Positions 32,831 through 45,562 of a stretch of 64,000 nucleotides of DNA are shown piece by piece. This DNA is from Ilyonectria destructans (taxonomy: Eukaryota > Ascomycota > Sordariomycetes > Hypocreales > Nectriaceae). Location of the stretch: assembly GCA_020740775.1 (NCBI GenBank), contig JAHEWK010000002.1:2356001-2420000 (forward strand), given 5' to 3'. How positions within the stretch are numbered: position 1 is the first letter of the stretch; the number at the start of each line of letters is the position of its first letter. Below the pieces are notes generated by a model. The model saw nothing but the letters and a program-made list of their open reading frames with translations. It had not been told where the DNA came from and did not search any database. Position numbers and translations under genes: made by a program.

Positions 32831-33028
32831 GAGATTGTAGCCACCATCGGCACTATCCTGCGTCGTGGAGATTTTCGTTTCCAGGACGGAGCGTTGTACA
32901 AGGTTGGACGGGGTGAGCCGGGAGCCCCCAATGGTAGACATAGGGAGCATGAGTATCAGCTACGCGAGCACATCGCTGGTCAGAAGACTGGTCCTTGGCT
33001 TCAGTTTGCGCCCCGTGCAGTTGAAGCC
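32818..33028 (+). pseudogene. C-terminal relic of a cytochrome P450
   Basis: An open frame ending at TAA (33026-33028) reads DSLAYHEIVATIGTILRRGD, then YKVGRGEPGAPNGRHREHEY and GQKTGPWLQFAPRAVEA. This matches the region after the heme cysteine of fungal P450s: the LAYxEI L-helix and the terminal P-R motif. The heme loop and everything upstream are gone or lost in AT-rich decay. It is unrelated to the intact P450 at 2405. Confidence 0.55.
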
Positions 33029-35113
33029 TAAGGCTATGGCAACGTGTATTAAATAACCTCTAATAAATAAGAATCATGCTATTCATACGGTTTTGCGCGT
33101 GTCATATCGCATGACCACCAAAGATTTCTTCTGCCGACATCTCCTTCCCCTTTATATCCCAATGTCCTATGTGGCTATATTACACCCTACGGTCTGACTT
33201 ACCCTATACCTCGTATAGGATACCCCAGAACGTCAAGCAGTCAATGCGACAGCTATTCTAGGTGGCGATGTATTGTCAACGAGCTAACATTTGAAATCCT
33301 TGAGGGCTGTAGGGATGCTCTCTTAGATACACGCTATTGCAACAAAGTGATGGACATAGTGAATGCAACTATAGTTTTGCTCACAACGAGAAAAACCGCA
33401 GACATAGACTTCTATATGTAGTCTTAATCTAAACACTTAATACTAACTAAAGTAGCTCTACAACTATACCTGGGTATCTTTTACGAAGTATCTTATGGCT
33501 AAATCTTTAGCATGTTGTCTGGGGATGAAAGTCGTCAGCGGTTATTAACTTCTGATGACGTACAATCCAGACTAACTTGACAGATAGTGAGGGAGAGATA
33601 AGTAACTGACGTGTATTAAGTTAAATTATATAAGATTTTGTGCAAGCAGGACGTTCTGGTATTAATATTTTGCGTGAAGAGAGCACTTGAAGCGAGAGCA
33701 CTGAGGCCCTAAAAGGAGCACCCACGCTGACGAAGATGTCACTTGAATTTCCAAATCCATCAAGTCCCGCATTAACACAAGAGAACCGGTGCATTTTCTC
33801 CAATTCTGCCCCAACTATTTTGCAATAGCTGTCTAGATGGCCATTTTGAATTGTGAAAATCAGAGTGGGTCTATGAACCTATGAAACGAACTGGGATAAA
33901 CAATGCCATGGGTGCGTCACGGAATACCTATTCCGCTCCACCGCTAGGGTTACGGCGATGGCTGTCTCCGAGACCGCCTGGTCTAACGAGGCGAGGCGGA
34001 TGTCTCAGAAGGAATTTGCGTAACTTCCATCACGCTATCTTCTTACGTCTACTACGAACGAGGCCTGGAAGCGGGCATGAGAGGGTTGGGAAAGGCCCGC
34101 TTGGCTCCGGATTGAATTGTCGTGCCCTTCAAGACGTCTCCCAATGGATGCCACAGCTTCGGGTTGAGAACAAAGCAAAATGTTCATTTTGCCCCTCTCG
34201 GTAGCAATTAAAATAAGCACAATATTTATACTATTCGCGTCCTACAAGCGCTTATTACTGCAGCATGTGCAGGGCTGGGCGTCTGATGATTGGGCTTAGG
34301 GGACGGCATACTCGACAAGGGGTATGTAGATACCGCCGCTAGACTCTCGTCACAAATGGTTCTCAGCTCTCCATCCTGTTAGAGAGAAGATTAGTTTAAG
34401 AAAATAGTGTACATTCAAGATGATCCCGTTTTACTAGTCCCCGACTCTGGGTCTTCTTCACTCTGTGGCCGGTAATGGCGCATCTTGTATCACAACGAAG
34501 TACAAAGTAAGTGGGGGAGAACAACATGACGGGCGAATCAAACTGGGGGAATTAAGGGGTAATATAGAATTACCCGGAGTATCAATCAAAGGACCAATAA
34601 GGTAGACCGCAATCCGCTTAGTGACTTTCCGTTGCTAGTAGTCATACTAGGGCTAGACTTCATCTACGCTTTAAGCCATGCCAACAGAGGTTTCGTATGC
34701 TGGTTGATAATTGCCGTGTCGATTTGATTACGACCAGGGACGGCCGGTGGGTAACACCGCCCAGCCAGCCTCGCCTGCATCCTGTCAACGTTACACAGCC
34801 AGCAGCCAACAGCCAGCCCGGTCTCAGCCTGCACCTATGAAGCACAAAGCCACATATGTCTCTGCTTCTCAGCCTTATGCGTACCACCTTCTCGACCAGC
34901 CCCGCCCGGGGAAACGGAATGTCTGGTCCGATCAGCACTAACGGCTATAAAAATGGCCGAGACTGGCAGTTCTTCCACCTTGATCGCCTGACACCGTAAC
35001 ACACGCCTATCGTTCCCAATCATCAAAACATCGTCACTTAGTCATCCAATCATCCTCACTTCATTATCCAATCATCTCCCCTTGATCATTCCAACATCCT
35101 CGCTTGATTCAGC
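33029..35113. other. Intergenic region, AT-rich
   Basis: About 2.1 kb. The part at 33030-33640 is AT-rich and probably old repeat DNA. The promoter of the phosphatase-family gene should lie at about 34700-35113, with a CTATAAA element near 34944 and repeated TCCAATCATC units in the leader (35045-35075). No gene is supported. Confidence 0.4.
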
Positions 35114-36229
35114 ATGGAAGATCAAGAGTTTCACGTCCTTTTCGTCCGCCATGCCGAGGCCACCTCCAACGTCGTTGCCCTGAACAACGAGAACGGCATC
35201 GACGTACGAAACATGAATGAAGAGGCATTCCGTCAATCTCTCCTTGACATCGTCAAGACCGGAGGCGTCCATACGACGGTCAAAATGGGCGAATATCTTC
35301 CCGACTATCTCACGAAATCCGGCGAGGAGTCTATCGAAAGATTCGTCGAGTCCGCCGTCTACGAGCCATCCAATAAGGTTGGCGTCTATCGCGTCTTCAC
35401 CTCGCCATTGCCCAGGGCCGCGGCCACAGCCATGCGATCGATCGATAAGTTCGAGCTTCTCGATGCTCACGAAGGCCAGCCAGGTATCGAGAGCCATACA
35501 CTCCTTCAAGAAGCCACCAACTGGCCCCAAGACATGCCAACACCATCGCCCCGTGCTTCATACATCCAAATTAAAGGGGGGCGTGGGAAGGATGCTGGGA
35601 CAGTGATGGGTGAGGGAACGCTTGACATGTCAGCCATCACCTTTCACGGTAGCAAGCACGATGAGGAGACTGTTGAAACCCGCTTGAATACACTCAAGGC
35701 ACCCCAGAGTTGGGAAGTTAGCCTTGAACACGCTAAGAGAGTTCGGGAGTGGCTGCGTGAGCATCGGACCCAGATTGTTCGCCAACATCAGCAGTCCGGC
35801 CGAGGAGGGATACCAAAAGTCGTGGTTTTCGTCCACGGTGGCATGTTTAACTTGATTGTGGGACGATGGTACTGTTCGTACAAAAAGAACGACCTTGGCG
35901 ACTGGGACTGGGTTACCTCAACCGTCTTTCGCAACCTGGAGGTTGCTGCTTTCAGGTTCACGTCAGACGAGAAAGCGACCCTAGAGGAGGTCCCACAAAG
36001 TGCCGAGTACGAGGAACTCTTTGGTGATTACTACAGGCACCTGGGCATTGTCGAGTACATCGACTCCAACGGTAAGCCTGTCGACCAAAGCCTTGGGCAC
36101 AAGGCCTTCGTCGAGCGGATTGGAGATCAAGTTAGCAAGGTCCTGGAGCAGAAACCGCGTGTCATGAAGGCTTTGGCAAACTGGACTGGAGTAAAGGATG
36201 CCGTCAAGATACTTGAAGCGGAGCAGTGA
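35114..36229 (+). CDS. Histidine phosphatase superfamily protein (phosphoglycerate-mutase-like)
   Basis: A single-exon gene of 371 residues. The phosphate-pocket motif LFVRHAEATSN has the catalytic His near residue 13; it shows RHA rather than the usual RHG, as in many divergent members. SPLPRAAATAM supplies the second-site arginine, and VFVHGGMFN carries the second conserved histidine. These support a phosphohydrolase fold (phosphatase or phytase-like). The length exceeds that of simple mutases because of inserts around residues 115-180 and a C-terminal helical part. No signal peptide, so it is probably cytosolic. The substrate is unknown. Confidence 0.8.
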   Translation: MEDQEFHVLFVRHAEATSNVVALNNENGIDVRNMNEEAFRQSLLDIVKTGGVHTTVKMGEYLPDYLTKSGEESIERFVESAVYEPSNKVGVYRVFTSPLPRAAATAMRSIDKFELLDAHEGQPGIESHTLLQEATNWPQDMPTPSPRASYIQIKGGRGKDAGTVMGEGTLDMSAITFHGSKHDEETVETRLNTLKAPQSWEVSLEHAKRVREWLREHRTQIVRQHQQSGRGGIPKVVVFVHGGMFNLIVGRWYCSYKKNDLGDWDWVTSTVFRNLEVAAFRFTSDEKATLEEVPQSAEYEELFGDYYRHLGIVEYIDSNGKPVDQSLGHKAFVERIGDQVSKVLEQKPRVMKALANWTGVKDAVKILEAEQ

Positions 36230-39029
36230 AGGAGGATGCCAGGTTTTGACGATCCGAACACTGCGTTACAAAAGCGATGGAAGAGTAGATGACGAGTTGT
36301 GGATGGAATGCTTTTGGACTCTGGATGGATTCACACTTTAAAATGCCTTTGGACTCTGGATTCACTCATTGACACATCGTTTGTCTTGCCGGGGTTTCTA
36401 TCAGAATGCTGGTCATGGCGAAGCCACTGGGCTTCTTTCTCCTCTCGAGCGGGGTACCCTGTTTGTTAGTAGAGTAACAAAAACCGGAGCTTTTAGGCAC
36501 GCGAAATATAGCCATGCTACCACTACACTACCACCATGAACCTCGCAGCCGCAGACCAGTACTGAGATTCTTTGACTAATTCCAATGCATCGTCCTCACG
36601 ATCGTCCCTTAGCTAGCCCTAAAACAGTGCGGGGTTTTTGTACGTGCGTCCGCCGGGCGAATTTCGTGGCGAATGCACACTGGCTATTGCAGCGGACGGT
36701 GTGGTTGGTTTCTGTGGTGATGCTTAGGGTTTCTGGTTGGTATCAAAAGCGAGAAGAATTATAATGATTCACAATCGATGTCAAGAGAAGATTTGACGGT
36801 CTGTCGGCTTTGTGTCTCACTCAAAGGTGTGAAATATCGGTGAGCCGAAACCCAGATTCAGGTGACTCCTGGCGCTTGATCCTCAAAAGTGAATCGCTGC
36901 CGTGGAATCAGTCGCAGTAAATGTCGGGCGCCCAGCTCCCAGCGCCGGAATTTGCCTGTAAATCACTCGGTCTCTTCCCATCGCTTCAGTGCAGCCGTGT
37001 ATTCAATCTCGGTGCATCAAATCTCGTCGTGTTTAGCGCAATCATCGGCGCGTCCCCATGCTGCCTCCTGTGGTGTCCCAGCCTCGTCTGAACCCAGGAT
37101 TGCTCACCGCTCCGGTTGCAGAACACCTGCCAGCACACTACCATTGATACGTACAGGCAATCTGTCCTGATTGAGTGCTAGTTTCAGTGTCGAGCAACAC
37201 ACTGCCCTTTCTGTGCTTGCATATCACTCGATCCAGTCTCACATGGTGCATGACTGCGGACGACCAAAGAATGCCGGGGGTGGGGCGGATTCCCAAAACA
37301 TTTCCGATGCACTCGAATAAAAAGCATTAATAATTTAGACCAGGCTTATGGTGATGCCATAGTATCCTAGTCTTAAATGCAAATGACGATATTCAACAGA
37401 TGTATCACAATGTTCAACTCACACCCCACCCTATTTGTGGAGCTTGGGAATACTGCCACATATTGGAAATCGAAAGAATCAACCTTGGAATACGGCAATT
37501 GGGCAATAGCGGCAGGGAACCACAAAAGAAACCCATTATTTCTTCGACTACTTACGGCATTTGGAAGAACTAGTAAGAACCATTAACCGCCAAGATTGTA
37601 CAACTATACTGCACAAGCTTTAACCTGCAATTGTTTGATTCTTGCTACCGTCATGGTTTTTGTAACCCCTTTAGGTCTGCACTTGCTTACTCGATATTCC
37701 TTGAAAATCTCACTGGTAAATTAAAACCTTGAGTGCTTTTAATACTTAGATCTCTGTCTCCGAAACCCATCTGCGACTTGAGCATCATTATTCTTATCCA
37801 TTGTGAGTTTGTTACTCTCCTCTAATGACGTTGGGTCTACAAGTGACAGTGTACCCAAAAGAGCCACAGAGAGAAGGCGTATGGCCATAGATTCCGCAAG
37901 ACGAGCCAAACCTTGATGAAATCACAACGCCACTCAGAGTATAGAACCAGTCATTAAGAAGGTAAAATACTTCTAGAAATATGTTCTAAGAACAAGCCAC
38001 TCATTCTAGTCACTGTTTTTGTAGTCGTGACAGATTTCAGAGATTCGACCCCCATATTGGAGTCAAATATCATGACAGTGAGTGGGCTGGTTTGCCGTAC
38101 AACTTTGGTCGGGTCTAATCATCAACCGACCTGTCCTGTAGGGCCTACTTTGAGCATTATGCGTGTGAAGGTACGGCTGGAAGCTAATTCGTGCCGAACC
38201 TGAAATCATTTGCCCGATTTGCTTCTCATAAACTTCCCCATCCTACCCTGATGATAGCCTTTGTTCGCAAAACAAGCTTGCGTCCTGTCTATCTTCACGC
38301 CCACTTTATTCATTTCGGAGGTTCTCGGAAACTCCTTGGGCTTATTAGCAACACTCGCATCCAACCAGGCCTGTATCCAACTGCCTAGAAATTCCTTTGC
38401 CATGGGTATCTCTTCGCGGACCGAGCTGGTCTCACGTACACAACATCAAGACTGATGTGAGATAACGAATAAACTTCCTCCCCAGAGAAAGGAAATGGCT
38501 GCTCGAAACGATGGCTACAATACGAAAAGCAATTGTGTACCTGTAGGAGATGTATAAGATTTATCCCGTAGCGTAGCAGAAAACATAGTTGAAGTCGCTA
38601 CGCCCAGCCATAGAAAGACAAGCATGGGCGACGTGGCGCATCTGAGATCATCGTACTTATGGTCTGTGCATGGTTGATGAAATGAGGGAGGTTCATCGAG
38701 TCGGGAGGTAAACAGAATTGCGAGGCGAAGCCCGCCGGCGACACGTCGAAGGCGACAGCAGTTTCTCGCGCTACTAATTATAGCAAGCGACGGTGGTGGA
38801 AGGAACCAAACGCCTAGTGATGTTGACGATGTATCTACCTCTGAGTATTGCATCAGAGTGCCACCATCATGCTCCTGCAATCATCGTCTAACTAGCGACG
38901 AAGCTGGAAGCGAATGTTACCGGTCTTACGTCGAGGAGGTCTCGTAACGGTACCAGCGGCGCCGGAGATGTAGTGACGCTCAAGAATTTGAGCAGCTGAT
39001 TTTGCACCTAGATATTCTGAAACTCCTCT
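36230..39029. other. Long intergenic region
   Basis: About 2.8 kb between the 3' ends of two convergent genes. I found no domain, RNA gene or repeat. Open frames (for example a 121-codon frame on the minus strand at 38515-38880) have no recognisable content. Confidence 0.35.
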
Positions 39030-40909
39030 TCAGGCGAAGGAAATCCATATCTGGTGATCCCTCATTGCATGGCATAGCGTCCATGGGCTGATATCGCTGA
39101 GAGGCTGTCTCCACACATGCTCCAGAAGGACAAGGGTTTCTCTCATATTCCCAAGACCAATCGTATCCACCATTGTCTGAAGTCGAAGCCTCAGGATTTG
39201 TTGTATGTTTGGGTCGGTCGTGCAGCAGCCGATAACAGCCAGGGGCCAACAAAGACTGGTGTTGACTCTGACGGTAGCAGGTAGTTGGCCGAGCAAGACA
39301 ACTGCATCGGCAACAGCAGAATCCATAAGAGCCTTGTGGGTACTGCTTTGAGTCTGCTGATAGGATGTGCCCAGGATAGTCCACAGATATAAAAGAACTG
39401 CCTGCTTGAAAACCAGACCAGCGAGTCGGGCATGTGGAGTGACGGCAATGTCGGGGAAGAATGCCAGAGTTTGTGATTGCAGAAAGCCGAATGTGACGAT
39501 GTTGTCTGGGGATGGAGAGGCTGGTTGTCCATCGACAGTTGCCATCATGCACTGGCCGAGATGAAAGATTTGGGGGATGAGGACGAGTAGCTCAAGCCAG
39601 CACCCACAGAGCTGGCCAACGTACTTTCTTTCTACAAGACCTCTCGCCACATTCTCGATGTCAGGGCTGAGGAGAGATTGGGAGCTGTAGTGGGCGTCGA
39701 TGGAAATCATACTGGAGGCCGCTATGTGCATGTAGTACTCGACGAGAAAGTCGGGGAGGTCGTCGAACACTTCTGACTTGGGTCGCGTAAGCAGCATGGA
39801 CAGCAGAGACTTGGACGCTGAGAGATGATCAAAGACGGTGCCATGGATATCACCTCGAGCAACCTGAGCAGGGTTAGCTGAGCTTGGCCACAATCACAAG
39901 ACAAGTCACTACAAACCTCGGTGAGGCACAAGATGAGACTTCCCACGGTCAAGACGAGGGTGTTTTCCTCCTTTCCTGAAACATATTCGCTCACGACGTT
40001 CCTGAACATGCGCAGCGAGTCTGTGTAGTACCGCTGAGCAATCTGATCAGTGGGCTCGCGCTCCGCCGATGCTTGGCGATGTGCTGCACTCTGGGCGAGG
40101 ATGAGTTGCAACACGAGCGGGTTGGAGAAGCCAAGGGGGATCAGCTTGGCGATGAAGGGGTTAACGTCGGTGGAGCCATTTCCCATGCTATTCGCAGTGC
40201 GCTCAAGATAATAGCTGAGCAGCTCGTAGGAGTCATGGCCATGCTGCTGCGATAGCATGGGAATGGGCATGGGAATGCCAACGCTCAAGAAGGGTTCGGG
40301 GTCGGTGTTGGATCCAGAGGCGATGGTGAGGGCCAAGGCATCGACCAGCTCCTGGTCGTATTCGACGGGAGGGGGGGCTACCGACATGGAGTCGGAGGAA
40401 GCGGCCGAGGAGTGAGTGGACGCCGGTGACGGAGACGGTTGGCCGGACTCGTCGTCGGCCTCGGCCATGTCCGTGTCGTCGGAACCCGGGCCGGGAGTGG
40501 AGGAGTCGTCTCCGGGCATGTGGAGTTGCGATGGAGTGACTAGGGGCGGCCCGGAAACGACTATGGTCGGCTCCGTGTCGGCCTCAGACCCCGGATCCAG
40601 GCCAATGTGATGCTGCCGGTGCCGGGGCTCCTGCTGCAGGCGTTGCTGGGCATCCTGGCGCTGATGTTGCTGCGGCTTAGAGCTCGTCGCGGTGGCAAAG
40701 GACGACTGGGGCGCGTTGACGCCAGAGCCGGTGGCCGCACCGTCCCGCTTCTGAGAGTTGGACGAATTGGAGGACTCGGTAGGCCAGTGGCATTCGAGCT
40801 TGTTGCGCTTGCAGCCGCTGCATATGGGCTTCTCCTCGTTGCATTTCTTCTTACGGCGGCGGCAGGTGAAGCAGCCGGTGCGGCTCCTGATGATGGGCAT
40901 TGGGCGCAT
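39030..40909 (-). CDS. Zn2Cys6 transcription factor with Fungal_trans_2 domain
   Basis: Nuclear regulator, 608 residues. Exons are 40909-39917 and 39863-39030 (54-nt intron, GTTTGT..CAG). The zinc cluster is at the N-terminus: GCFTCRRRKKKC then NEEKPICSGCKRNKLEC, a C-x2-C-x6-C-x6-C-x2-C-x6-C pattern. A low-complexity Gln/Ser/Pro/Asp-rich linker covers about residues 50-190. The rest is the helical regulatory domain (LLSYYLERTANSM, HRQASAEREPTDQIAQRYY, then LLGQLPATVRVNTSLCWPL), typical of this fungal family. An alternative start three codons later is possible. It is divergent from the SHMT gene (805 bp between starts); a regulatory link to the serine/glycine block is possible but unproven. 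Confidence 0.9.
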
Positions 40910-41714
40910 TCTGCGCACGCAAGCACAGGTACAATCAAGCTGGCAGCGCACACACCCAGTGCCCAGTTACGGGCGGGAACCGTAGGCGGCTGGACCAGAC
41001 CAGACGTCGGGGACCTTATGATGCGACGCGGTTGGAGGCGAGCCAAGAGCCACGCGCGATGAGGCCACGCGCGATGACGGGATATCGAGCGGAACCCACG
41101 GGGGTCAGTCGACGGGTGGGGAGGTGATGACGGTGGGGGAACGAGCTCATCCGCCTTGAGGATGCTAGAGGGGAGATAAGTCGTGTGGAGAACTGGGCTG
41201 GAGGGCGACAGGGGTCTGCTTTGGCGCTAGCCCACTGTACGTACTGGACTGCGAGCGCATTGACTAACTCATCGCTTACCTGGTTACCCTATACCCGAAG
41301 CAGCTGGGTGTTGGCCGGTGTCACTGCGATACACCAACGCCTTCTAACGCGGTTCTAGCACAACGCACAACGCACTACGCCCGCCGCGTGAGGTGAGAAC
41401 TCGCAGGGCCATGTACCGGCAGGTAGCTCGATCCAGTTACCGGCATGTATGAACATCCCTCCAAATCTGCGGTGGAGCCGTGGATCCGGACCCTATCGCC
41501 CAGGCACTGCGACCTCCGCGCGGAGCTGCACGCACCACAGTTGTCTCTCGGGTGCGCGTCCGAAGCCGAAGGGCGGCAATCGACACGGCATTACTGTACC
41601 TGGTGGATCCGGCGTCCAGGGTCTTTTCACTTATTAGATCAATTGGCCTCTCTCCTCGAGCCTCACAGCTTGACGACCTTGTTGTGATCTCGCCTTCCTG
41701 CCGCCTGTTCCATC
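40910..41714. promoter_or_regulatory. Divergent promoter, regulator/SHMT
   Basis: About 805 bp. Two related TACCGGCA-type motifs occur near 41412 and 41438, with GTA or TGTA following. A CT-rich stretch leads to the SHMT ATG. No gene is supported. Confidence 0.4.
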
Positions 41715-43416
41715 ATGTTGACCTCACGAGTTCTCCGCCAAACCGGCCAGTCCCTCCGGGGCAAGGCGTCCCTCGCCAGTCAGGTCCATGTGAGGTCGCT
41801 TGGCTCATACGCCGCCCATGCGAATGTGAGAACGAAGCTCCGAGGCGTCATGAGGAATTGGTTACTGACATTGCGCACAGCTCCTGGGTGCTTCTCTCCA
41901 AGAGGGAGACCCCGAAATCCACGCCATTCTGAAGCGTGTACGTCAATCAATGCCCAGTCTCTCAAAGCATTGCCGCTGACCCCATGACAGGAAGAGAATC
42001 GACAGAACCACTTCATCAACCTCATCCCCTCCGAAAACTTTACTTCCCGCTCCGTCCTCGATGCTCTCGGCAGTGTCATGCAGAACAAGTATTCTGAAGG
42101 CTACCCCGGAGCTCGCTACTACGGCGGAAACGAGCACATTGACGAAGCTGAGCGGCTCTGCCAGAAGCGAGCTCTCGAGGCCTTCCATCTCGACCCCGAG
42201 CAGTGGGGTGTTAACGTTCAGAGTGCGTGGTTGCTCCCAGCTGATTGTTCGCCATTGACCCATTGCGCTGTACTGACTGTTCCATCCAGCTCTCTCCGGC
42301 TCACCAGCCAACCTTTGCGCCTACTCGGCGCTCCTCAACACTCATGACCGCATCATGGGCCTCGACCTCCCCCACGGAGGCCATCTCTCCCACGGCTACC
42401 AACTCCCCCACAAGAAGATCTCCATGATCTCCAAGTACTTTGAGACGCTTCCTTACCGACTCTCCGAGGAAACGGGATTGATCGACTACGACAAGCTCCG
42501 CGAGAACGCCCTCCTCTACCGCCCCAAGATCATCATCGCGGGAACCTCTGCATACTCCCGCCTCATCGACTACGAGCGCATGCGCGCCATCGCCACCGAG
42601 ACCGGCGCATACTTGCTGGCCGACATGGCGCACATTTCCGGCCTCGTCGCCGCCGGCACCATCCCCTCGCCGTTCGAGTACGCCGACGTGGTCACCACCA
42701 CCACCCACAAGTCGCTCCGCGGCCCGCGAGGCGCCATGATCTTCTTCCGCAAGGGCGTCCGAAGCACCGACAAGAAGGGCAAGCAGATCATGTACGACCT
42801 CGAGGGCCCCATCAACGCGTCCGTGTTCCCCGGCCACCAGGGCGGCCCCCACAACCACACCATCACCGCCCTCGCCGTGGCTCTGCGCCAGGCTCAGACC
42901 AGCGAGTTCAAGGAGTACCAGCAGGCGGTCCTGGCCAACGCGCAAGCCTTCGCAAGCCGCCTGGGAGATGGACTCGGCTACAGCTTGGTGTCCGGCGGCA
43001 CAGACAACCACCTGGTTCTCGTCGACCTCAAGCCCAAGGGAATCGACGGCGCGAGAGTCGAGCGGGTGCTGGAGCTCTGCGGCGTGGCGAGCAACAAGAA
43101 CACGGTGCCGGGAGACCGCTCGGCGCTGAAGCCGGGCGGCCTTCGCCTCGGAACACCTGCCATGACGACCAGGGGCTTCTCGGCCGAGGACTTCAAGCGG
43201 GTGGCCGACATTGTCCACCGAGGAGTGCAGATCACCACCTCGGTCGACAAGCTGGCGAAGGAGGCAGCGCAGGCAAAGGGCGTCAAGAACCCCGGCACCG
43301 TCAAGGCCTTCCTGGAGCACCTTGGAGATGGAGCTGCGGTCCCGGAGATCGGTGCTCTCCGGAAGGAGGTGGAGGAGTGGGTTGGCCAGTTCCCCCAGCC
43401 GTGGCTCGAGTCTTGA
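41715..43416 (+). CDS. Serine hydroxymethyltransferase, mitochondrial
   Basis: PLP enzyme converting serine and tetrahydrofolate to glycine and 5,10-methylene-THF. Exons: 41715-41825, 41881-41937, 41991-42222 and 42290-43416; 508 residues. Exon 1 encodes a positively charged presequence ([20 protein letters not shown]) typical of mitochondrial import, which separates it from the cytosolic isozyme. Core motifs: [43 protein letters not shown], the PLP lysine in [13 protein letters not shown] (Lys about 274), [11 protein letters not shown] and [13 protein letters not shown]. The next two genes encode glycine-cleavage proteins, which act in the same compartment on the product glycine. Confidence 0.96.
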
Positions 43417-44512
43417 ATAGCTCTCGATAATTAATTCAATTGATACATGTTTTCAGCCTACAATTAGTGTTTCTGTCCCTCTCATGTTGATCTGGCGCCT
43501 TGAATTGATTCTGTCATCCCCCAAGAACACGCCCATAGCATGTCATGTCACCACCGCATGCACGTCATGACTAACTGGTGCTTGCAGTGGGGGAGCTTCT
43601 CCGGGTTCGCTTCCGCGCTTCGGCCAAGCATGACAGTGTTCGGATGGTTCTGCCGGGCCACCGACCAGCTGATCGGAATCCGACTCAGGAACCCGGCGTC
43701 TACGTTGTACGTAAGAACGAACCCTTGAGTCTGGGGATAGTCATGAGAGCTTCCCCGCACTGGCAAGCTACCCACGGTCGGGGTAAGGTTGCTATCATCA
43801 GCCGCAGCGCTCTGTTCAACTCGCTTGATCCATGTGTTCGTGAGGGGGGGCTCCGCGTGGCTCCTCAGTGTGAAGGAATCCACTGTACTTATCAAGGCCT
43901 AGAAGCTGAGTACCGTGTACTTCCCGCGCCGAGTGGATCCCAATAGTGGAACCGCGGTGATGCATCTGATCGGTCCACGCTTGCTGATCCCGGCGCGGCT
44001 CCGGTCATAATTGGCCAAGTCTCTGACTGGGGGCCCCGCCGATTACTGACGGAGCGGTTATGTGATGCCTGTCCATGTCTCCGTGACATGTCGAGGGGCG
44101 GACCGCTTGGGCCACAGGTTGTCATGATAGCCATGATGCTCGCTCTAGCGCTCCGAGGGATGACTCGGAACTAGTACGCTGGGAAGACACAATGGCGCTT
44201 CGGTAGCCACAGGCGGCTGATATGGCCCTCGTAGGTTTTTTAGCGCTCGGATTGAGTCTCAGGCGGATACGTGGCCGTGGTGGTTGGGCGCCGTTGCAGA
44301 GGATCCTCTGCCGGACTGAGACAGACTCCAGCAGCAGATACCGCTGACCGTCCGGACGAAGCACCGAAGCATTCCATTCCATTTCCCTTTGCTCCTCCTC
44401 GTCACTCCTCTCGCGCTCTTCCTCCTCATTCAACCCCAAGCCGCCCAACCAGGATTAGCCATAAGCAACACACAATCCCCGACTCTCCCATTCGCACATC
44501 ACGCACATCAAC
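43417..44512. promoter_or_regulatory. Spacer with promoter of the H-protein gene
   Basis: About 1.1 kb between two same-strand genes. The first part holds the SHMT 3' UTR; the last 150 bp is a CT-rich leader. No gene is supported. Confidence 0.4.
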
Positions 44513-45137
44513 ATGTCTTCCCTCTTTGCACGACAGGCGTGGGCGGCTGTGTCCCGAACCAAGCCCTCATCTCTCCAAGCTCCCCTCAAGGCCGCACCGG
44601 CTGCATACCTGGCCGCTCAACGACGAGCCTTTTCCATCTCGTCAATCTGTAAGCTGCAATTGCCTCTATAGTCTGATCATTGCTAACGTATCCAGGCCTA
44701 GAGAGGCGATTCACAAAGGAGCATGAGTGGCTGGAGGTGACTGGCGACAAAACCTGTAAGAAACCCCAATTGGCAAAGCTTCTAGGCTCAGATTTACTAA
44801 ACACCTGAATACAGACACAATTGGTCTTTCTAGGCATGCCGCCAACCAGCTGGGCGACGTGGTCTACGTTGAGCACCCCGCCGTGGGAGATTCGTTCGAG
44901 GCCGAGGAGCCGTTTGGCACCGTCGAGTCCGTGAAGGCCGTCTCAGAGGTTTTCACCCCCATCTCCGGCAAGATCGTCGAGGTCAACGAGACCTTGAATG
45001 ACTCACCCGAACTGGTGTCCGAGCAACCCGAGGAGGAAGGATGGCTCGTCAAGTTCGAGGCTGAGGACCTGAAGTCCTTCGATGAGTTGATGAACAGGGA
45101 GCAGTATGAGGAGTTTGTCAAGTCTGAGGAGCACTAG
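44513..45137 (+). CDS. GCV3: Glycine cleavage system H protein, mitochondrial
   Basis: Lipoyl carrier of the glycine decarboxylase complex. It shuttles the aminomethyl group from P to T protein. Exons: 44513-44648, 44696-44755 and 44815-45137; 172 residues. A mitochondrial presequence of about 45 residues (rich in Arg, Ala and Ser, ending AQRRAFSISS) precedes the mature start RRFTKEHEWLEV. The lipoylated lysine lies in GTVESVKAVSEVFTPISG (Lys about 106). Other family marks are DVVYVEHPAVG and GWLVKFE. The symbol follows the yeast name. It is convergent with the P-protein gene, 425 bp away. Confidence 0.95.
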
Positions 45138-45562
45138 AGGGATGGCATAAACGAGGAAAAGGAGTCTCCAGAGATATTTCTATGTAGCAGACCCGAGAAT
45201 TTGACAAGCATTTTTTTCGTTCACACCAATTGCCCGTGTTTAGTGAGTCCGTATAAATTAGGTGACTGCATGTGGATCTGCACCACGCGATTCAGGCCGA
45301 GAGTGAATCCTCTCGAAACGCGCCCGTGGACGTACAATCGTCAATGTGAAGCGGCCAAGATCATGAAATTGCATGTAATTTAACTCTTTTGGTCTATTCT
45401 AATCAAACTCTAGAATGGCTGTTGAAGTGTTGTTAAAACATCTTCGATATATGACCTTAAAAATGGACCGACATAATTAATACGATGAGGTTTAATGCTG
45501 CCGCTCATCCCAACGCTTCCTTCCCAGTTTCCCACTTTATTTTTTAGCAATATGCAAACTCC
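45138..45562. terminator. Shared convergent 3' region of H- and P-protein genes
   Basis: A 425-bp AT-rich spacer that must contain polyadenylation sites for both convergent genes. AATTTAACTC and TTTATTTTTTAG-like tracts are present. No gene is supported. Confidence 0.4.

Noticed and set aside
42301..43320. 339-codon minus-strand frame over SHMT
   Set aside because: Antisense shadow of the conserved SHMT exon 4; no family resemblance.
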